DNA from: Boesenbergia rotunda
Taxonomy: Eukaryota; Streptophyta; Magnoliopsida; Zingiberales; Zingiberaceae
DNA: 64,000 nt
Assembly (NCBI GenBank): GCA_024364735.1
Contig: JAGFNQ010000733.1
Span: forward strand, 1 to 64,000
Direction: 5' to 3'
In this document: positions 34,756-47,650 of the stretch, one piece after another
How positions within the stretch are numbered: position 1 is the first letter of the stretch
Layout: the number at the start of each line of letters is the position of its first letter
Translations under genes and position numbers: made by a program
Notes under the pieces: generated by a model
Database searches by the model: none
Told to the model about the DNA's origin: nothing
Seen by the model: the letters and a program-made list of their open reading frames with translations, nothing else

Positions 34756-35011
34756 CCCCCCTTTCTGCTTCATTTTCCTTTTTATTTTATTTCTTTCCTT
34801 AAGCCCACATAACCAATGCCTGTCTAGGGATGCTCATATTCACACATTTCATTCATAATATCAAAATGATATTAAATCTCATTTTATTATATTTTATGAA
34901 TATAATAGTACTTTTACATAAAGGTACTTCGTATTCTTTTATTTATAAATTTGGGCATGTTCCCCTTCTTACATTATCTTTCTTGAGGAAAATTCGGGGC
35001 GTTACACCCAG

Positions 35012-35450
35012 TAGGTAAATAGTAAAACCAGTCCTTAGCTGCTCCAGTCAGTGTAAAGGGAAAAGCTCTCAGCTTGATATCTTCTTCAGAAATGCCCTGA
35101 GGCTTCATAGTAGAACATACAACATGAAACTCATGCAGGTGTCTATTTGGATCTTCTCCAGATAATCCTTGAAACTTAGGCAGCAAATTGATGAGTCCAG
35201 ATCTAAGCTCAAAATTTCCACCCAGCTCTGGATAGGCAATGCTGGAATACTGAAATGAAGCATCTGGTGCTGTGAGTTCCTTCATGGTCTTCTGGTGGTC
35301 TGCCATCTGATCAACTGAATAGGCTGCAATAGACTGAGTAGGAATAATGCCGAAAGCCTCTGACACACTGAGCTGGCTCCTCCTAGCTCTGAAAGTCCTC
35401 TCAATCTCAGGGTCAAAATCCTCTAGATCACCACTTGTAGACCTGGTCAT
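35012..35450 (-). pseudogene. Element E gag, N-terminal part
   Basis: From ATG 35450 (MTRSTSGDLEDFDPE; an upstream in-frame ATG at 35465 exists). It continues through the start of the Retrotrans_gag-type capsid domain (GEDPNRHLHEF, IKLRAFPFTLTGAAKDWFYYLP), which is cut by solo LTR G at the CCCAG duplication. It lies about 150 bp downstream of the primer site, as expected for gag. Confidence 0.85.
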
Positions 35451-35598
35451 AAAAACAAAAACCAATCGCAGTACAAGTATATAGAAAGATGAAACAAATA
35501 AAATCAGATCACAAAATATAGCAGTAAATGCAAATATGGATCAGGAAAAATATGAAATGAGTACACAAGCAAAAATCAAACAACTCAACTAGTATGTT

Positions 35599-35615
35599 CC
35601 CCGGCAACGGCGCCA
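35599..35615 (-). other. Primer binding site of element E (Asp tRNA)
   Basis: On the minus strand TGGCGCCGTTGCCGGGG, six bases from the LTR end, the same site as in element D. Confidence 0.9.
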
Positions 35616-35621
35616 AAAATT

Positions 35622-37968
35622 TGATGGACCCAAAATACTAGGTTAAAGTTGTCACGAATGTGGATCCATCAGAATTTAGAATTTATAAATGTGTTGGAAA
35701 CCCTTTTTGCAATCAAAGAAGAAAAGCGTAGTAAAGGGGCCACAGGTCGTATTTTTCCAAGGGCTAGTTCAAGTTGTATGATTCGAGCTTGCGTTTATGT
35801 GTCGTCAAGAGTTTTGGGTTTCAAATTAAACTTGGGTTTGATTTGCAATGAGGAAATGAAAACACAATAAAAAGAAAGAAAACTTAACTAGGCAAGTTTA
35901 AGCTAAGAATGGCAATTGATGAGCTTAACAATCGAACAACTAACTCAAACCAATGAAACTTGACTGAATTTGGAAAATAAACATGAATTCAAATTGCAAG
36001 AGTACATTACGGATTGTATTGAACTTAAGGTACTACCACTCAAAGTCGAAACCTAACTTGATACAATTGAAGCTATGAAACTTAATACACAAGGGATGCG
36101 AGAACTATGTGCCAAAATTTGAGATTAACTGTAGAAATTGTAGCTGATCAACTCAGCTTGGAAAGCTAGGCTATCAGTGATCTAAGTCACAGAATTAAAG
36201 GAAGAAACTTCAGAAATGAAGTGCGGAACAAGTAGAAATAGGAAAATGCAGAAAACTTACAAATTTGCAGAAAACACTACAAATGCATAACTAACTTAAA
36301 AAAGAAAGCTAGATATGAATGCATTATCCATTGCTCAGACAAGAAATAGAGGAACTAAGGTTTACTTGACTCGAAATTCAAAAGCTACAACTGAAAAGGA
36401 ACAGAAATTAGCACTGAGCAGTTGCAGAAAGAAAAAGAAACTGATTCACAAGGACACAAAACTGAAAATTGACAGAATTGCTAAATGGAAAATCAAACTA
36501 AGAGTAAATGTACTTGATCACTTAACTATCTATCTATCTAATTCCAATGCAGTTTTAATAACAAATGAATGCGGAAGTGATACAAAAGCACTAAGTAAAC
36601 TAATCAAAATACTGAAACTGTGAGTGGCACGCAGAAAACAGGGCTGATACTCTGAAAATAGGAATGAAACGCAAGCTGTAAACTAAAAATTCACTGAAAT
36701 TGAATACATTGGATCACTGAACAAGTTCATTAACTAATCTACTTGCAATATAGAACCTAATTAAAGCTGGAAAAATTCAGAAACGAAAATGAAATAGCTG
36801 ATACAAAACAGAACAGGAACAACTTTGCAGAAACTGAAATTACAGCTAGGAAAACAAGAAAAACAGTAAAAACTAAGTCTTGATCCTTCCCATGTTTCAA
36901 GACTACCTTGTTCGTCACGCAAGGGCAAGCCAAGAACCCCTTCAACTCGCAAATCAGTGGAAAATAGGCTCCAATTCAGATCTGCTCACAGATTGCATCA
37001 GCTGGAGAATTCAAATTCAAACTCTTATATCTCAATGTGAACGGTTGCGAAGATGATTTGGGAATCATCTGAGCTCATCCTAGGACCCCTACGGATGACT
37101 CAAATGGATGGAAATGGCACGCGATCAGATCCAAAAGCTCAAATCACAGATCTGCCGAAACCCTCGTACATCTCTGCATCCGGCACAATCTCGAGCTAAA
37201 TCACCACTGAAACCTTCTCCCACGGATCCAAATCTTGCTCCAATGGTTGTGATCGAGTTGGCCACGCCTTCACTGAAGAAAATCGCCAGAAAAACCATGA
37301 AGAAATGAAGAAAAATGGAAGCTAAGCTGCGAAGACGCGACAGATCTGAAAACAGAGAAGTCTGTTTAAGTAGTTAAATAGTGAACGGCTGAGATTGATT
37401 CCGCTTCATCCAACGGTGGATCCTTGTCCGATTTGATTCAAATTTTCCATATCTCGATCAGAGGTCAGGATCATCCTCGTGGTATCTCGGATCTTCCAGA
37501 TTTGTAGCGGATGGCTCAGATCAAGCTGATATTTGAATGGATGGTCTAGATCTCTCTGATCGTGATCCAACGGCTAGATGATCTTCGATTGAGCTGAAAC
37601 CTTCAGATCTTGATTTGATCGCTCGATTAGCCTTAACCCCAGATCGGATTGATCAGAAGTTCTCAGATGGTCTAGATCTAACCGTTCTTGCATCGGACGG
37701 TCCAAATGAGTCGACGCTTGATCACTTGATCTAGTCCACTTTTGGCTCAACATTTGACCCAACCTGACCTAAGTCCATGATCCCTTCAAGCCTACAAAAG
37801 TAGATCAAAAATTTAGTGACAAAACAACTCGAAAATATCAAAATTTGCAATTAAGTCCAAAAAGAGTATAAATCCTAAAACCCAAGGTAAATCCACAATT
37901 ACACAAGTAAAATATGGGTCAAACACGGATTTAAGCATATAAAATGATCAATAAAATGACACTTATCA
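35622..37968 (-). repeat. 5' LTR of element E
   Basis: 2347 bp, differing from the 3' LTR at 24467-26812 by scattered substitutions and a 1 bp indel, so the insertion is fairly recent. It ends with TCA next to the spacer and primer site. No gene inside. Confidence 0.92.
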
Positions 37969-37973
37969 CCTAC

Positions 37974-39663
37974 TTACAGTTTTGAGCAGCCTTATGCTAC
38001 CTTTCAAGTCCAACAGGAGTTCCACACTAACCAAGGAGGCTTTGATGATCCTGATTGGGATGAGGCTCTACACCAAAGGATGATGGAGATGTGTCAACAA
38101 GTCGTACAATAACAGCAAAGTTTACAACAACAACGGCAAGACATCGAACAACACCTTGAAAAATTGGTTGATCAATGGAATCAGATAAAAGCCCAAAGAT
38201 CAGGGCAATTAGATGAATCTACAGGTGTAGGGGATTGCACTGAGCCCCAGGGACCACCATCATTGATTGATACATCAGAAAATCTAGAGGATAGGATTGA
38301 GAGTGTAGGGGATTGCACTGAGCCCCAAGAATCACCCATTCCTACTGATTTAAAGGCCTGGGAGGAGATGGATAGTAGAGCTTGTAACAACCTTGACTTC
38401 GACTTTGAAACTTTACAAGACCCTTCTAAACTTTTATTTTGTAAGGATATTGCTATTGATGGTCCTAATTTTTCTAATTTGGTTGATACAGGAATGGTTG
38501 AGGGAGCATGCATGGGAGATGATACCATAGGTGTAGGGGATTGCACTAAGCCCCAGGGACCACCACAAGATTTAAATGATGAACCAGAAAGTGTAGGGAC
38601 TTACATGGTGGAAGCAAGAACCCAAGGATCACCTGCTCTAGTTGATTGTCCACCAGAACTTGAACCTGAAGTGGAGCAATTACTTGACCAAGAGGCGAAC
38701 ACGGATACATCTACTATTGTAGAATCTCCAGGTATTTTTCAGCACGGTCAGGTAAATACTCCCCCAAATTTTTCTGAAATTTGCACAGAGGTACATCAAC
38801 CTGATTTTATTGTTTGTGATATACTTAGGGATGCATCTCTTGTAGAAAATGATTGTGAAAAATCCCTAGAGGTACCTAGTGTTAAAGTTGCTGAATTTGA
38901 AGCATGTGGTGATACATATCATGAAAATGCTGATAGTGAAAAATTTTTAGAAGTGCCCAGTATTGTTGATTGTTGTGATGAGTCCCTTGATATATCTTAT
39001 GCTGAAAATAATTTTGAAAAATTCATTGAGGCACCTAAAATTGATTTCATTGGCTGTGATACATTGCTTGATACATCCTTGGTAGAAAATAATTGTGAAA
39101 TTTCTATTGAAGTGCCAAGGATTGATTTTATTATTTGTGATAAATTTCAGAATGCATTTTTTGTAGAAAATAATTGTGAAAAATTCATTGAGATACCAGA
39201 ATTTGATTTAATTGATATGATGCAGTTTTGGATTCATTTCATGCAGAGACTGATATTATTTTATTTGTCTTACCCTGCACGCTTGAGAGAGGTATTACAT
39301 TGTTTTGCAGGGTCTAGAAGACTTCAGGAGTGGGTGCTCCAACTGAACCGACTTCAACCTCCTGGAAGGACTTCTAAAAGGCATCAAGAAGGAGGAGTTG
39401 ATTTTACTTTAATTCGAAGCACTCCATTCCTTCAATGGATTTTGAACCTAAATCGCCTGCGGCCACCAGAGCAAATTTTTGTAAAGTTCAAGTGTGGGGG
39501 AGTCCCAATTCTCTCAGCCACCCAGACTCCTCCACTACCACGATGGAGGCTACTGCTTGATAGACTCCGTCAACCAGAAATAAAGGGGAGATTGTTCTTT
39601 CTTGTATTTTCTTTTATTGCATTTTTCATTTTCATGCTTTCTAGAAGTAGAATTTTCTTTTAA
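37974..39663 (+). pseudogene. Element D ORF, coiled-coil/repeat/transmembrane part
   Basis: Continues the D frame after element E. It first encodes a Gln-rich, coiled-coil-like stretch (DWDEALHQRMMEMCQQVV) broken by TAA at 38110-38112. From 38164 there is a 499-residue open frame. It has VGDCTEPQ three times (near 38230, 38310 and 38540) and Glu-rich repeats of about 28-30 residues (NNCEKFIEVPKIDFIGCD pattern, 38860-39220). After SYPARLREVLHCFAG come three W-x-L-x-L-N-R-L-(Q/R)-PP repeats and a final hydrophobic segment (LFFLVFSFIAFFIFML). It is homologous to the tail of the E protein, here without a protease. Close to the third Glu-rich repeat the frame seems locally shifted (MMQFWIHFM). Function unknown. 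Confidence 0.72.
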
Positions 39664-42595
39664 ATTGAGCCCTTGTTAATAAATGCATGTTAGTTCTCTT
39701 GGAAATTTGTTTCTTGCATGAGTAGAAATAAAAGTATCCCTCTAGGTTATCTCCATAGCATTTTAGAGTCTTTTGAAAATAAATTAAATTTGGTTGTTAA
39801 AACTTAGGGTTTGAGCTAATGGATGAATTCTTGGATGCTTGAGTACTACTTTGCTTTAGATTCTTAATTGAGAACTTGAGATGAATCATTTGCACCTAAT
39901 GAGAATTAGCCTTATTTTTTGTGGCACACATATGTTATTGAACTCTAGAACTTGCTTAGGTTCTTTCAAAATCATATTTCAATGATTGGATCACATCTAT
40001 AGAGACTAATCACTTTGTTTACCTTTCCATATCAATTTTGGCAAAAATCATGTCTATTCTATTTGTCTTTCCTTATTCATAATCTTAACCCCAATTTTTC
40101 TATGGATTTGTTTGCTTGGGATGTTTTCTTGATGCTACTTTGCCCGAGACGGACAAAGATTTAAGTGTGGGGGAGTGATTAGTATTTTGGGAAAAGTTTT
40201 GTATCAAGAAGGCATTTCGATCCAAAAAGAAAAAAAATTTTGCAATGGATGAGGGAAACAATTACATTTTGAGTGAGTTTGAATTCCAAGAAGGAGTGGT
40301 TGAGTATGGAAGCAATTGAGGCATTTAGAATTCTCATCCTTCTTTGACGACCCACACGAAAAAAAATGAATGAAGAAAGGGAATGACACACAAATGAAGA
40401 AAACTTGTGCCAAAAGAAAAAAAAATTTCCAAGTGAAGCCGGATTTAGTTGGGTTGTCTTGACAGGAATTAAATGGCAAGGTCCAACCATTAGAAATTCT
40501 GAAGGGCAGCAAGGTTGTAAACATGGCTCACTGCTGGAAAGGATGAAAAGCTGAGCTAAAACTGAAAAGTTAGAAGCAGGAAGTTCTGAGTTGAGTTGCA
40601 AGGATAGCTGCTGAAACGATTGAGGCTGATTTCCAATCTGCTGTCAGCTGGAAGATTCTTTCCAGCTGCATTCTCAAACAGTCTTTCAAGATAATCTTCA
40701 CCTTTCAGCTTACATGGAATCAGCTTACATGGAAATATGAAGGCAGCAGTAAATCTGTGCAGTGTGGAAGCCAGAATTTCCAGCCGACTGCCATCATAAA
40801 AATTGAGATTGTAAACTGACTTGGATTGTAAGGAAGCCACTCGACAGTTATTAGAGTTTATGTAGAGCAGAAAATTGAGATCGTAAGCTGAAAAGGCAGT
40901 AGAAAAAAATAAAAATCAGATGGCATGCTAGTGAGACAGTTTGTGCTCAACTTAAACTGAGAATGATTTTTTTTAAGGCTGAGGATCAAAATTATATAGC
41001 ACTGGTACTACTGATCACAAGGAGGTGACTGATTGGATTCTAGGATCAAAATAGAAAAGAATGTTAGTAAAGTGCCATGGTCTCAAGTGAACACAAGCTG
41101 AACAAATCAGATTCAAGGAAAAAAATCTGTGCAATAACAAAGAAAAAAATCTGTGCCAAGTGAGAAAATTGTGCCAAGGTTTCAAGTAGAGTTCATGTTT
41201 ATGAATCTTACACATGATCAGAGAGTTGCCAGTTCTGAAATCAATTGACTGCTATGAAAACAAAAATTCAGAAACTAATTAATGCAGAAACATATGAAGG
41301 CAGATGCAAAAAAAATAGGAAGTGGAAACTCCTTGGAAGCTCACGGCATTAGTGATGGATTGGAGCCAATTTCTGAACAAGGATTTGGGGAGCATGAGCA
41401 CCACAAGATTGAGCAAAACGTGACCAAACCAGAAACAGAAATGGGGATGCTAGGATGTTTTAAATTAGAACAGAAAAAAAAAATCAGAAAAATATTGTAG
41501 TGCCAAAATTCCAAGTGAAGCATTTAGGTTTTCCACTACCATTTGCTCAACTACTCCTAGATGCTAACTGATGTTAATTGTTTTGAGAGATTAGAGATTG
41601 CCATGAATCTGAAGTGGAGCTGGAATCTGAATGAAAAAAAAAAGAAGAAGTGAAAGTAGTGTGCCAACAAAGGTGAAGTGTATCAAGAGGGAGTTACAAG
41701 GGTTGTTGAGTGAAAATTTTATGTTGAGTATCTATTTCACTTGGTATCATATGTTCTTTGATACAAATCTGATCTGAAAAGATTTAAGAGCAAAAAAAAA
41801 AAAGCAGTTTGAAAGAAAAAAAGAGAGAAGAAGAACAAAGTGGGCACACAATGAGTTGTTGGCATTATGATACTAGTGAAGATAATCTTATCCACGTTGA
41901 AGATTTGTTCCATCATCATTCTGATTTCAGTAGAGAGAAAGAAAGAAAAAATTTTCAGAAAACAGTTTGAAGGATTGAGAAAAGAGAAGAGACAAATTGG
42001 CACGTAAGTGGGGAATTGGCACAAAGGGACTAGTGAGGAATTTTCATTGAATTTTTGAAGGGGCAAGGCAAAAGTTTACTCCATCACACATTGGATTTCA
42101 CTAGAGGACTGTAAAGAGAAGCAAAATGCATTGGAAACATCCTTGAGCACTCAAGTCTTCCACTTTATCAGTTTTTCCATTTTCTTGATTTTTACTCCAT
42201 TTCTTACCATTTTCCATGTTTTCATTTGTCTTTGTAGATATTGATCCCAATCATGAATAATGGTGGAGAGTAGACAATAAGCAAGCCTATGGTAGTGCAA
42301 GAAGCATGTGTGTATGAGTGAGCTCCACTTCTATCATCTACTTAGAACTTAAGAAGAGAGTCACCCAAAGTTTTCCTTGAAAGGCTAGTGAGTTAAATTC
42401 ATCTCAATGAATCATGATGGATGAAAAGGCTAAGTTGTTGATTTAAGGACAAGATACTAATCCATAGAGCTTAGATTTATGAGAATTGACAACCTTAGGT
42501 AATTTCTTTTCATTTGTTTCTAATTATGCTTAAGAAAATCTAGGGATACTTATTTAGTAGTTTCGCGAGACGCTCAAGGTTAAGTGTGGGGGAGT
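39664..42595 (+). other. 3' non-coding region and polypurine tract of element D
   Basis: AT-rich, with long A runs and repeated 'gtgccaa' and 'gaatttgaa' phrases, and no convincing ORF. It ends in the polypurine tract TAAGTGTGGGGGAGT (42581-42595) next to LTR 3. An earlier copy of AAGTGTGGGGGAGT lies near 40163, as in element E. The region resembles the reverse complement of 26813-29048. Confidence 0.75.
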
Positions 42596-45321
42596 TGATA
42601 GATACCATTTTTGTTGATTATTTTAATTGCTAAAATCCATGTTTGGCCTATGTTTTTATTGCTTAATTGTGAAATTGCCCTAGGTTTTAGAACTTACTCT
42701 TATTTTGGACTTAATTGCAAATTTGCATTAAATTGGATTATTTGGCCACTTAATTTCTGATCTATTTTTGTAGGCATGAAAGGTTCATGGACCTAGGGCA
42801 TACTGGGTCAAACTTGAGTCGGAAGTGGAACCGGATCGAATTATCAAGCTTCAGATTAATCCGGGTCGTCCGATTCAAAAGCGACTAGATCTGAGCCATC
42901 CAGGACCATCTGAAGCAATCCGAGCTAGGGTTAGGGTTGATCAAGTACTCTGATCAAGATCTGAAGGTTTCATCCCAATCAGAGCTCAATCAACGGTTGG
43001 ATCAAGCTCGGAGGGCTCTAGATCGTCCATTCAAAGATTAGGTTGATCTGGACCATCCGTTGCAAATCTGGAGGATCCGAGCTACCACAAGGCAGATCCT
43101 GACCCCTGATCAACATCCTCAAAGTTTGGCTCAAATCAGAGCAAGATCAGCCGTTGGATTTCCTCCGATTAATCTGAGCCGTCCATTCTTATGTATTTAA
43201 TCAGAATTCCCTACCTTCAGCCGTTGTCGCGTCTTCGCCGCACAGTATTTTCTTCTTCACGTTTTCAGCTTAGTTCTTCCTTTGTTCTTCAATTTTCCTT
43301 CAATCCGAGGCGCGACCACCTCAATTCTTCGTTTGGAACAAGATCTGGATCGTTGGAGGATAGTTTTGTGGGATGATTTCAGCTCAAATTGCGCCGGAAC
43401 AGGGCTGTTTGAGGGTTTCGGCATCCCTGCTACCAATCGCTTGATTCTCGTCCACAAGCCATTTCCGACCATCTGAGCTGCTTGTAGGGGTTCTCAGGTG
43501 AGCTCAGATGAGTCTCAAATCATCATCGCAGCCCATCCATCGAGATAGAAGAGATTGGACTGGAAAATTCCAACCGAGTGTAGTTTGAGCAGAGTTCATC
43601 AATCCAATCTGTTTTCCACTGATTTGCTGTGCTTAGGGGTTCGAGGCCAGCTCTTGCTTGACGACCAAGAAGACCTTGAGCTAATGGAGTGATTGGGGTT
43701 TAGCTTTCTTGTTAAATTTTCAGTTATGTTGCTGTAATTTCATTTCTGCATTACATTTCCTGTTTCTGATTCGGTTCAGCTGCTATAATTTCGTTTTCTG
43801 CTTGTTTTCTGCTTAATTAGGTTTCATTCAGGAAGTAGTTAGTTGGTGAACTTGTTAGTGAACACTAGTTTGAAATTTCAGTTTAACTTTCATTTTACTG
43901 CTTTCGTTTCAGTTTTGTCAGCTCCTTCCCTGCGTATCAGAATTTCTTCCTGCGTATCACTTTGTTTACCTGCATTTCAATTAGTTCTTTTGAATTGAGA
44001 TTGAACTTTCGTTTGTCCTCTGAATTTACATTGCAAATTGTTTCTATTACATTGCAATTAGTTGCAATTGCTATGCCATTGTTGCGTGCCAAATTTCTGT
44101 TTCTGCAAAAATTGCAGTTTCAAATCTGCAAATTCATTTACAGATTCGAGTTCTTGAGTTGTGTCAAGTAATCCTTGGCTCTTCTCAGTCCTTTTCAAAT
44201 GGTAGATTAGTGCATTGATTTCAAATTGTTGGTTTGCTTGTTCGGCATTCCATTAAGTGCTGAAATTCTGCATCCGTTTCTGCACTTGCATCAATTCTGC
44301 ATCAGTTTCTGCACATTCGGCAGTTTAGTGTGTTTCAACCTCAGTTCCTTCATTTACAATCCATTGAATTGAATTCTTAGGAATCGTATGTGAATATTAG
44401 CATGGAGCAATAGATTTCAGTTGTCTTGAGTGATTTTTATCCAGTTTGTTGAATGCATTCGATTTCTGAAAGTTAAACTTCAATTCTGCAAACACTGCAA
44501 CTTCAATTCTGAAATTTGATTCCATTATCTGCCATTGAGTTCAGTTCGGCATTCCTTGGTTGTTCTTTCTGAAATTGTGTATCAAGAGAGCATTGTTTGC
44601 TGGATTTTCCCTCTGCATTCCATTTCTGAAATTCTGCAATTGCTGTATTCTATTTGTGTAGCTTGTGAAGTTGGTGAAGTTTGAAATTGCTGTGTTATTC
44701 GAAGCTGTCTTAATTTCGGTAGCTTGTGAAGTTTGTATTCTATTTGTGTGTTTCCATCCAATTGTTGTACATCAATTGCTACCCATCAATTTATAGCGCT
44801 GAATTTAGTTAAGTTTTTGGCACAAAGGTTGTTCCATTGCGTATCAAGTTGGCACCATCTATGGAATCTGTTTTAAGTGAAGATTCAGCTAATGATTCAT
44901 GGTTTTAAGCTGTAATTCCTGTAGTTAAATAACCCTTTTAGTGAGCTATTGCATTCGACTTCAGCTTGTTTCATAGCCAGCTCATTTCTTTAACTTTAAG
45001 CTTCATTCTGAATATTAGTTTTAGCTGCTGCATTTCTTGTATCAAAAGAAGTTTTGGCATCGATTGATGTCAAGTTAAGTGGGATTTTTAATGCATTGTA
45101 ATTTCTGATTGCAACCAAAACCAAATCACATTCGAAATCCAATTCACAAACGACACACAAACACAAGCTCGAATCACACAACGTTAACTAGTCCCCAGGA
45201 AAACTACGACCTGTGCCCCCTTTACTATGTTTTCATATTTTGATTGCAAAAAGGGTTTCCAGCTTTTTATAAATATCTAAATTTGAGACCCACATTCGTG
45301 ACAGTCTATTTGGGTCCGTCA
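42596..45321 (+). mobile_element. D-family LTR 3 (3' LTR of D)
   Basis: TGATAGATACC...GTCCGTCA directly after the polypurine tract; 2726 bp, near-identical to LTR 1. ORFs such as 43257-43476 are conserved between LTR copies because of recent copying, not selection. Confidence 0.9.
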
Positions 45322-45343
45322 AATTTTTGGCGCCGTTGCCGGT
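45322..45343 (+). other. Primer-site tail and right target duplication of D
   Basis: AATTTTTGGCGCCGTTG (45322-45338) followed by CCGGT (45339-45343), which pairs with CCGGT at 16644-16648. Element C resumes at 45344. The tail is the spacer and primer-site start, an abnormal end for an integrated LTR element. Confidence 0.78.
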
Positions 45344-46531
45344 TCAAAAAGTTAAGTTAATAATAAACAGGTGAAATACCAGTTTAGTTTCCTCCCCTGG
45401 AAGGAATCTCCCCCTAGGTTTTTCAAAGGTTTGTGGGGTTTGAAAAATTTCTATGTCTAAAAATGGAATTGATTTTTCAACACTTAGACCCTTTTTCAAA
45501 AGAAGTTTTAGAAAACATTTTCCAAAAAATTTGGTTGGGCACTTGAAAATTTATACTTAGAACCTTTACACTTAGAAAGATTTTCAAGTCAATAACTTAA
45601 AAAATTTTCCTAAACATCTTATGAAGTTTTTTAAAAAAATTTCAATCTCTTTAGTACTTTAAAAACTTTATACTTAGAGACTTTTCTATTAGAGAAGTTT
45701 AAAAATAAGTACTTAGAAAAAAACATCTTAGGTCAAGTACTTAGACACAGTTTTTGAAAACAGCTCAGGTCAAGTACTTAGAAACAGTTTTTGAAAACAG
45801 CTCAGGTCAAGTACTTAGAAATAGTTTTTGAAAACAGCTTAGATGATTTTACTTTTTGAAGAAAGGATGAAGTTTTGAAAATTTTTAATTTTGAAAAAAA
45901 TTAATGAAATTAAATTTTCAAACTTTCACTCCTTTCCAATCTCTCTCCCTTTGCCATATATCAAAAGAAACAAAGCAATATAGCAAAAAAAAATTGCATA
46001 AGAATATAGCAAAAGAATAATGTGCTGTACTGAACCAATTCAAGATATAAATTTAGACCAAATCAATTTGAATTATCTCGCTCGGGTCCTGTCTAACCCA
46101 ATTAGCTACTTACTAACTGTTATAAACAGTAGTTTTCGCTAGGGTTAGTCAAGTTAAGTGTTTTGTTCAAGTTAGATTTTCTAAGCTTGACACTTAACCT
46201 GATTACTATTTAATTTGTATTTAGTGCCCCAATTACTGCAGATGCACTGACTTAAAGCATCTTGAATTAAGGCAAAGACCTAAGCATCTCAACCCATTCT
46301 AGGTTATCAATCAAAAGTACCCTAAGGTGCTTGTGAGATGCTGGCTTCTAGATTTATAAGTGCATGCAGTTCTAGGGTTAGGGCCTAAGCTAAGTCCATT
46401 TTCGAAAAAGCCCTAGTTTTAAAGGGGGTAGTTTTTCCAAAAAAAACTAAGTCGAAAAAAATTGATTTTAAAAATGAAAGAAAGTTTTCAAATTAAGTAG
46501 AAATTTTTCAAAGAAAGTTCTCACAAGTACC
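45344..46531 (-). other. 3' untranslated region of element C, copy 2
   Basis: A near-identical copy of 19399-20585 with the same 37 bp triple repeat and the same direct repeat at the ORF2 end. This is the copy contiguous with gag and the 5' LTR of C. Confidence 0.75.
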
Positions 46532-47650
46532 CTAAGGTGCTTGTGAGATGCTGGCTTCTAGATCTATAGGTGCATGCAGTGTTAGTCTCTCGCCAAACGT
46601 CGGAGGTGCAGGCTCGTCTATGTGCTCCCTAGCTTCGGCCACGAGATCAGCTACGTCGACTTCTACCTCCTCGTCGGAGTCGATCTGGACTCCGGCTCTC
46701 TGACGTCTCCAGGATAATCCCCCAGTACCCGAGACCTCTATGCCTGCTAGGGAAAAGTTTCTATATCCTATTTCATCAAACTCGGTCATCGCGGTCATCT
46801 CTCCTACGGTAATGTTGCGACCATGATGATGAAGAATAGAGGTGATGATGTGGCAGTAGGGGGTGTGTACCCGACCCTGAGTGGTAACACTGGATGCATG
46901 TAAGATGGTGTGGAACATGTGAAGTCCAATGTCTATGTCTAGGTGGTGGATTAATGCGTACAGTAGAAAGGTGTGGAATGGTCGCATGGTCGCGACGTCT
47001 CTAGTGGACAAAGGTAGGATGCAACGGATTAGGACTCTATAAAGTGCGTAGTCTTGGACTTGGAGATCTACGGACTGAAATCGTCTATCGGTCGGGTTCC
47101 GAGCGTCTCCATAGAAGTAGGAATGAAGAGTGTCGAGGTTAATGTGGGAGTAGGGGGTGTCAAAGGGAGGATCTCTAAGGGGATAGTAGCAGAAAGTAGA
47201 CTGAGAAGGTCGTAGTCCAAGAAATCTGTTCAGCAATGAGGGTGTGATTGTTAAAGGCATCCCTTGTACTGTGGTAACAAAGTTAAGGGTATCTTGTCTA
47301 ACTATATTGTTGTAGAATTCTGCACATAGGATCGTGTTGATAGGATGAGTGCAGAAGACAAGGTTGTCTAGTTGGTAAAAGTTGATAACATTCATGGCCA
47401 ATGGACAGGATTGTGTGAAGAATAGTCGATTTAGGAAGCTCGTCTTAATAGGTTTATAAGTTGGTCTAGCAAATTTGTTACAAAGTTCCAAGGTCGGAAA
47501 CCTAGGATCGGGGCTAGGTTGGGTCCCGAGGTTTGATTGACTTGCACGACGTTTTCTAAGATATGAAACATGCGTTTAAAAGAAAGGAATTAAAAAAAAA
47601 AATTTAAATGCGTAAGAAAAAGCATACCTAGTAGCCGTTCGGGGAGGCAT
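46532..47650 (-). CDS. ORF2 of element C, copy 2 (two exons, unknown function)
   Basis: Exon 1 is 47650-47628, the intron 47627-47556 (72 bp, GT...AG) and exon 2 47555-46532, giving 348 residues, stop TAG at 46534-46532. The splice joins AG to A to make an Arg codon (phase 2), and ORF2 of B has an intron at the same place and phase (129 bp there). The protein is 98 percent identical to copy 1 by eye and has the same features: a basic start, a middle domain matching 'putative plant transposon protein' entries in plant genomes (family name from memory), and an acidic end. It lies between gag and the 3' LTR where pol should be. A nuclear or DNA-binding role is conceivable but not shown. Confidence 0.72.

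Larger units (their letters stand above)
32586..35006 (-). mobile_element. Solo LTR G (Del/Tekay-like), inserted in gag of E
   Basis: TGTAACGCCCG...CGGGGCGTTACA with an exact duplication CCCAG (32581-32585 and 35007-35011). It is 2421 bp with no coding capacity. It is homologous to H in the opposite orientation. On its strand there is a TATA-like TATAAAAGAATA (34572-34561) and a poly-A run just before the 3' end (seen as T at 32600-32622). It contains a GATCGGTC/GACCGATC palindrome array, a 110 bp direct repeat (33657 and 33767) and C/T-rich runs (33490-33605). Confidence 0.85.
24467..37968 (-). mobile_element. Athila-like Gypsy element E, inserted in element D
   Basis: LTRs 24467-26812 (2346 bp) and 35622-37968 (2347 bp), near-identical, with a perfect target duplication CCTAC (24462-24466 and 37969-37973). 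Minus strand order: 5' LTR, Asp-tRNA primer site, gag (split by solo LTR G), Q-rich region, protease fused to a long repeat tail, 2.2 kb non-coding DNA, polypurine tract, 3' LTR. No reverse transcriptase, RNase H or integrase. It is related to D in LTR ends, polypurine tract and tail protein, but clearly diverged. Confidence 0.93.
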
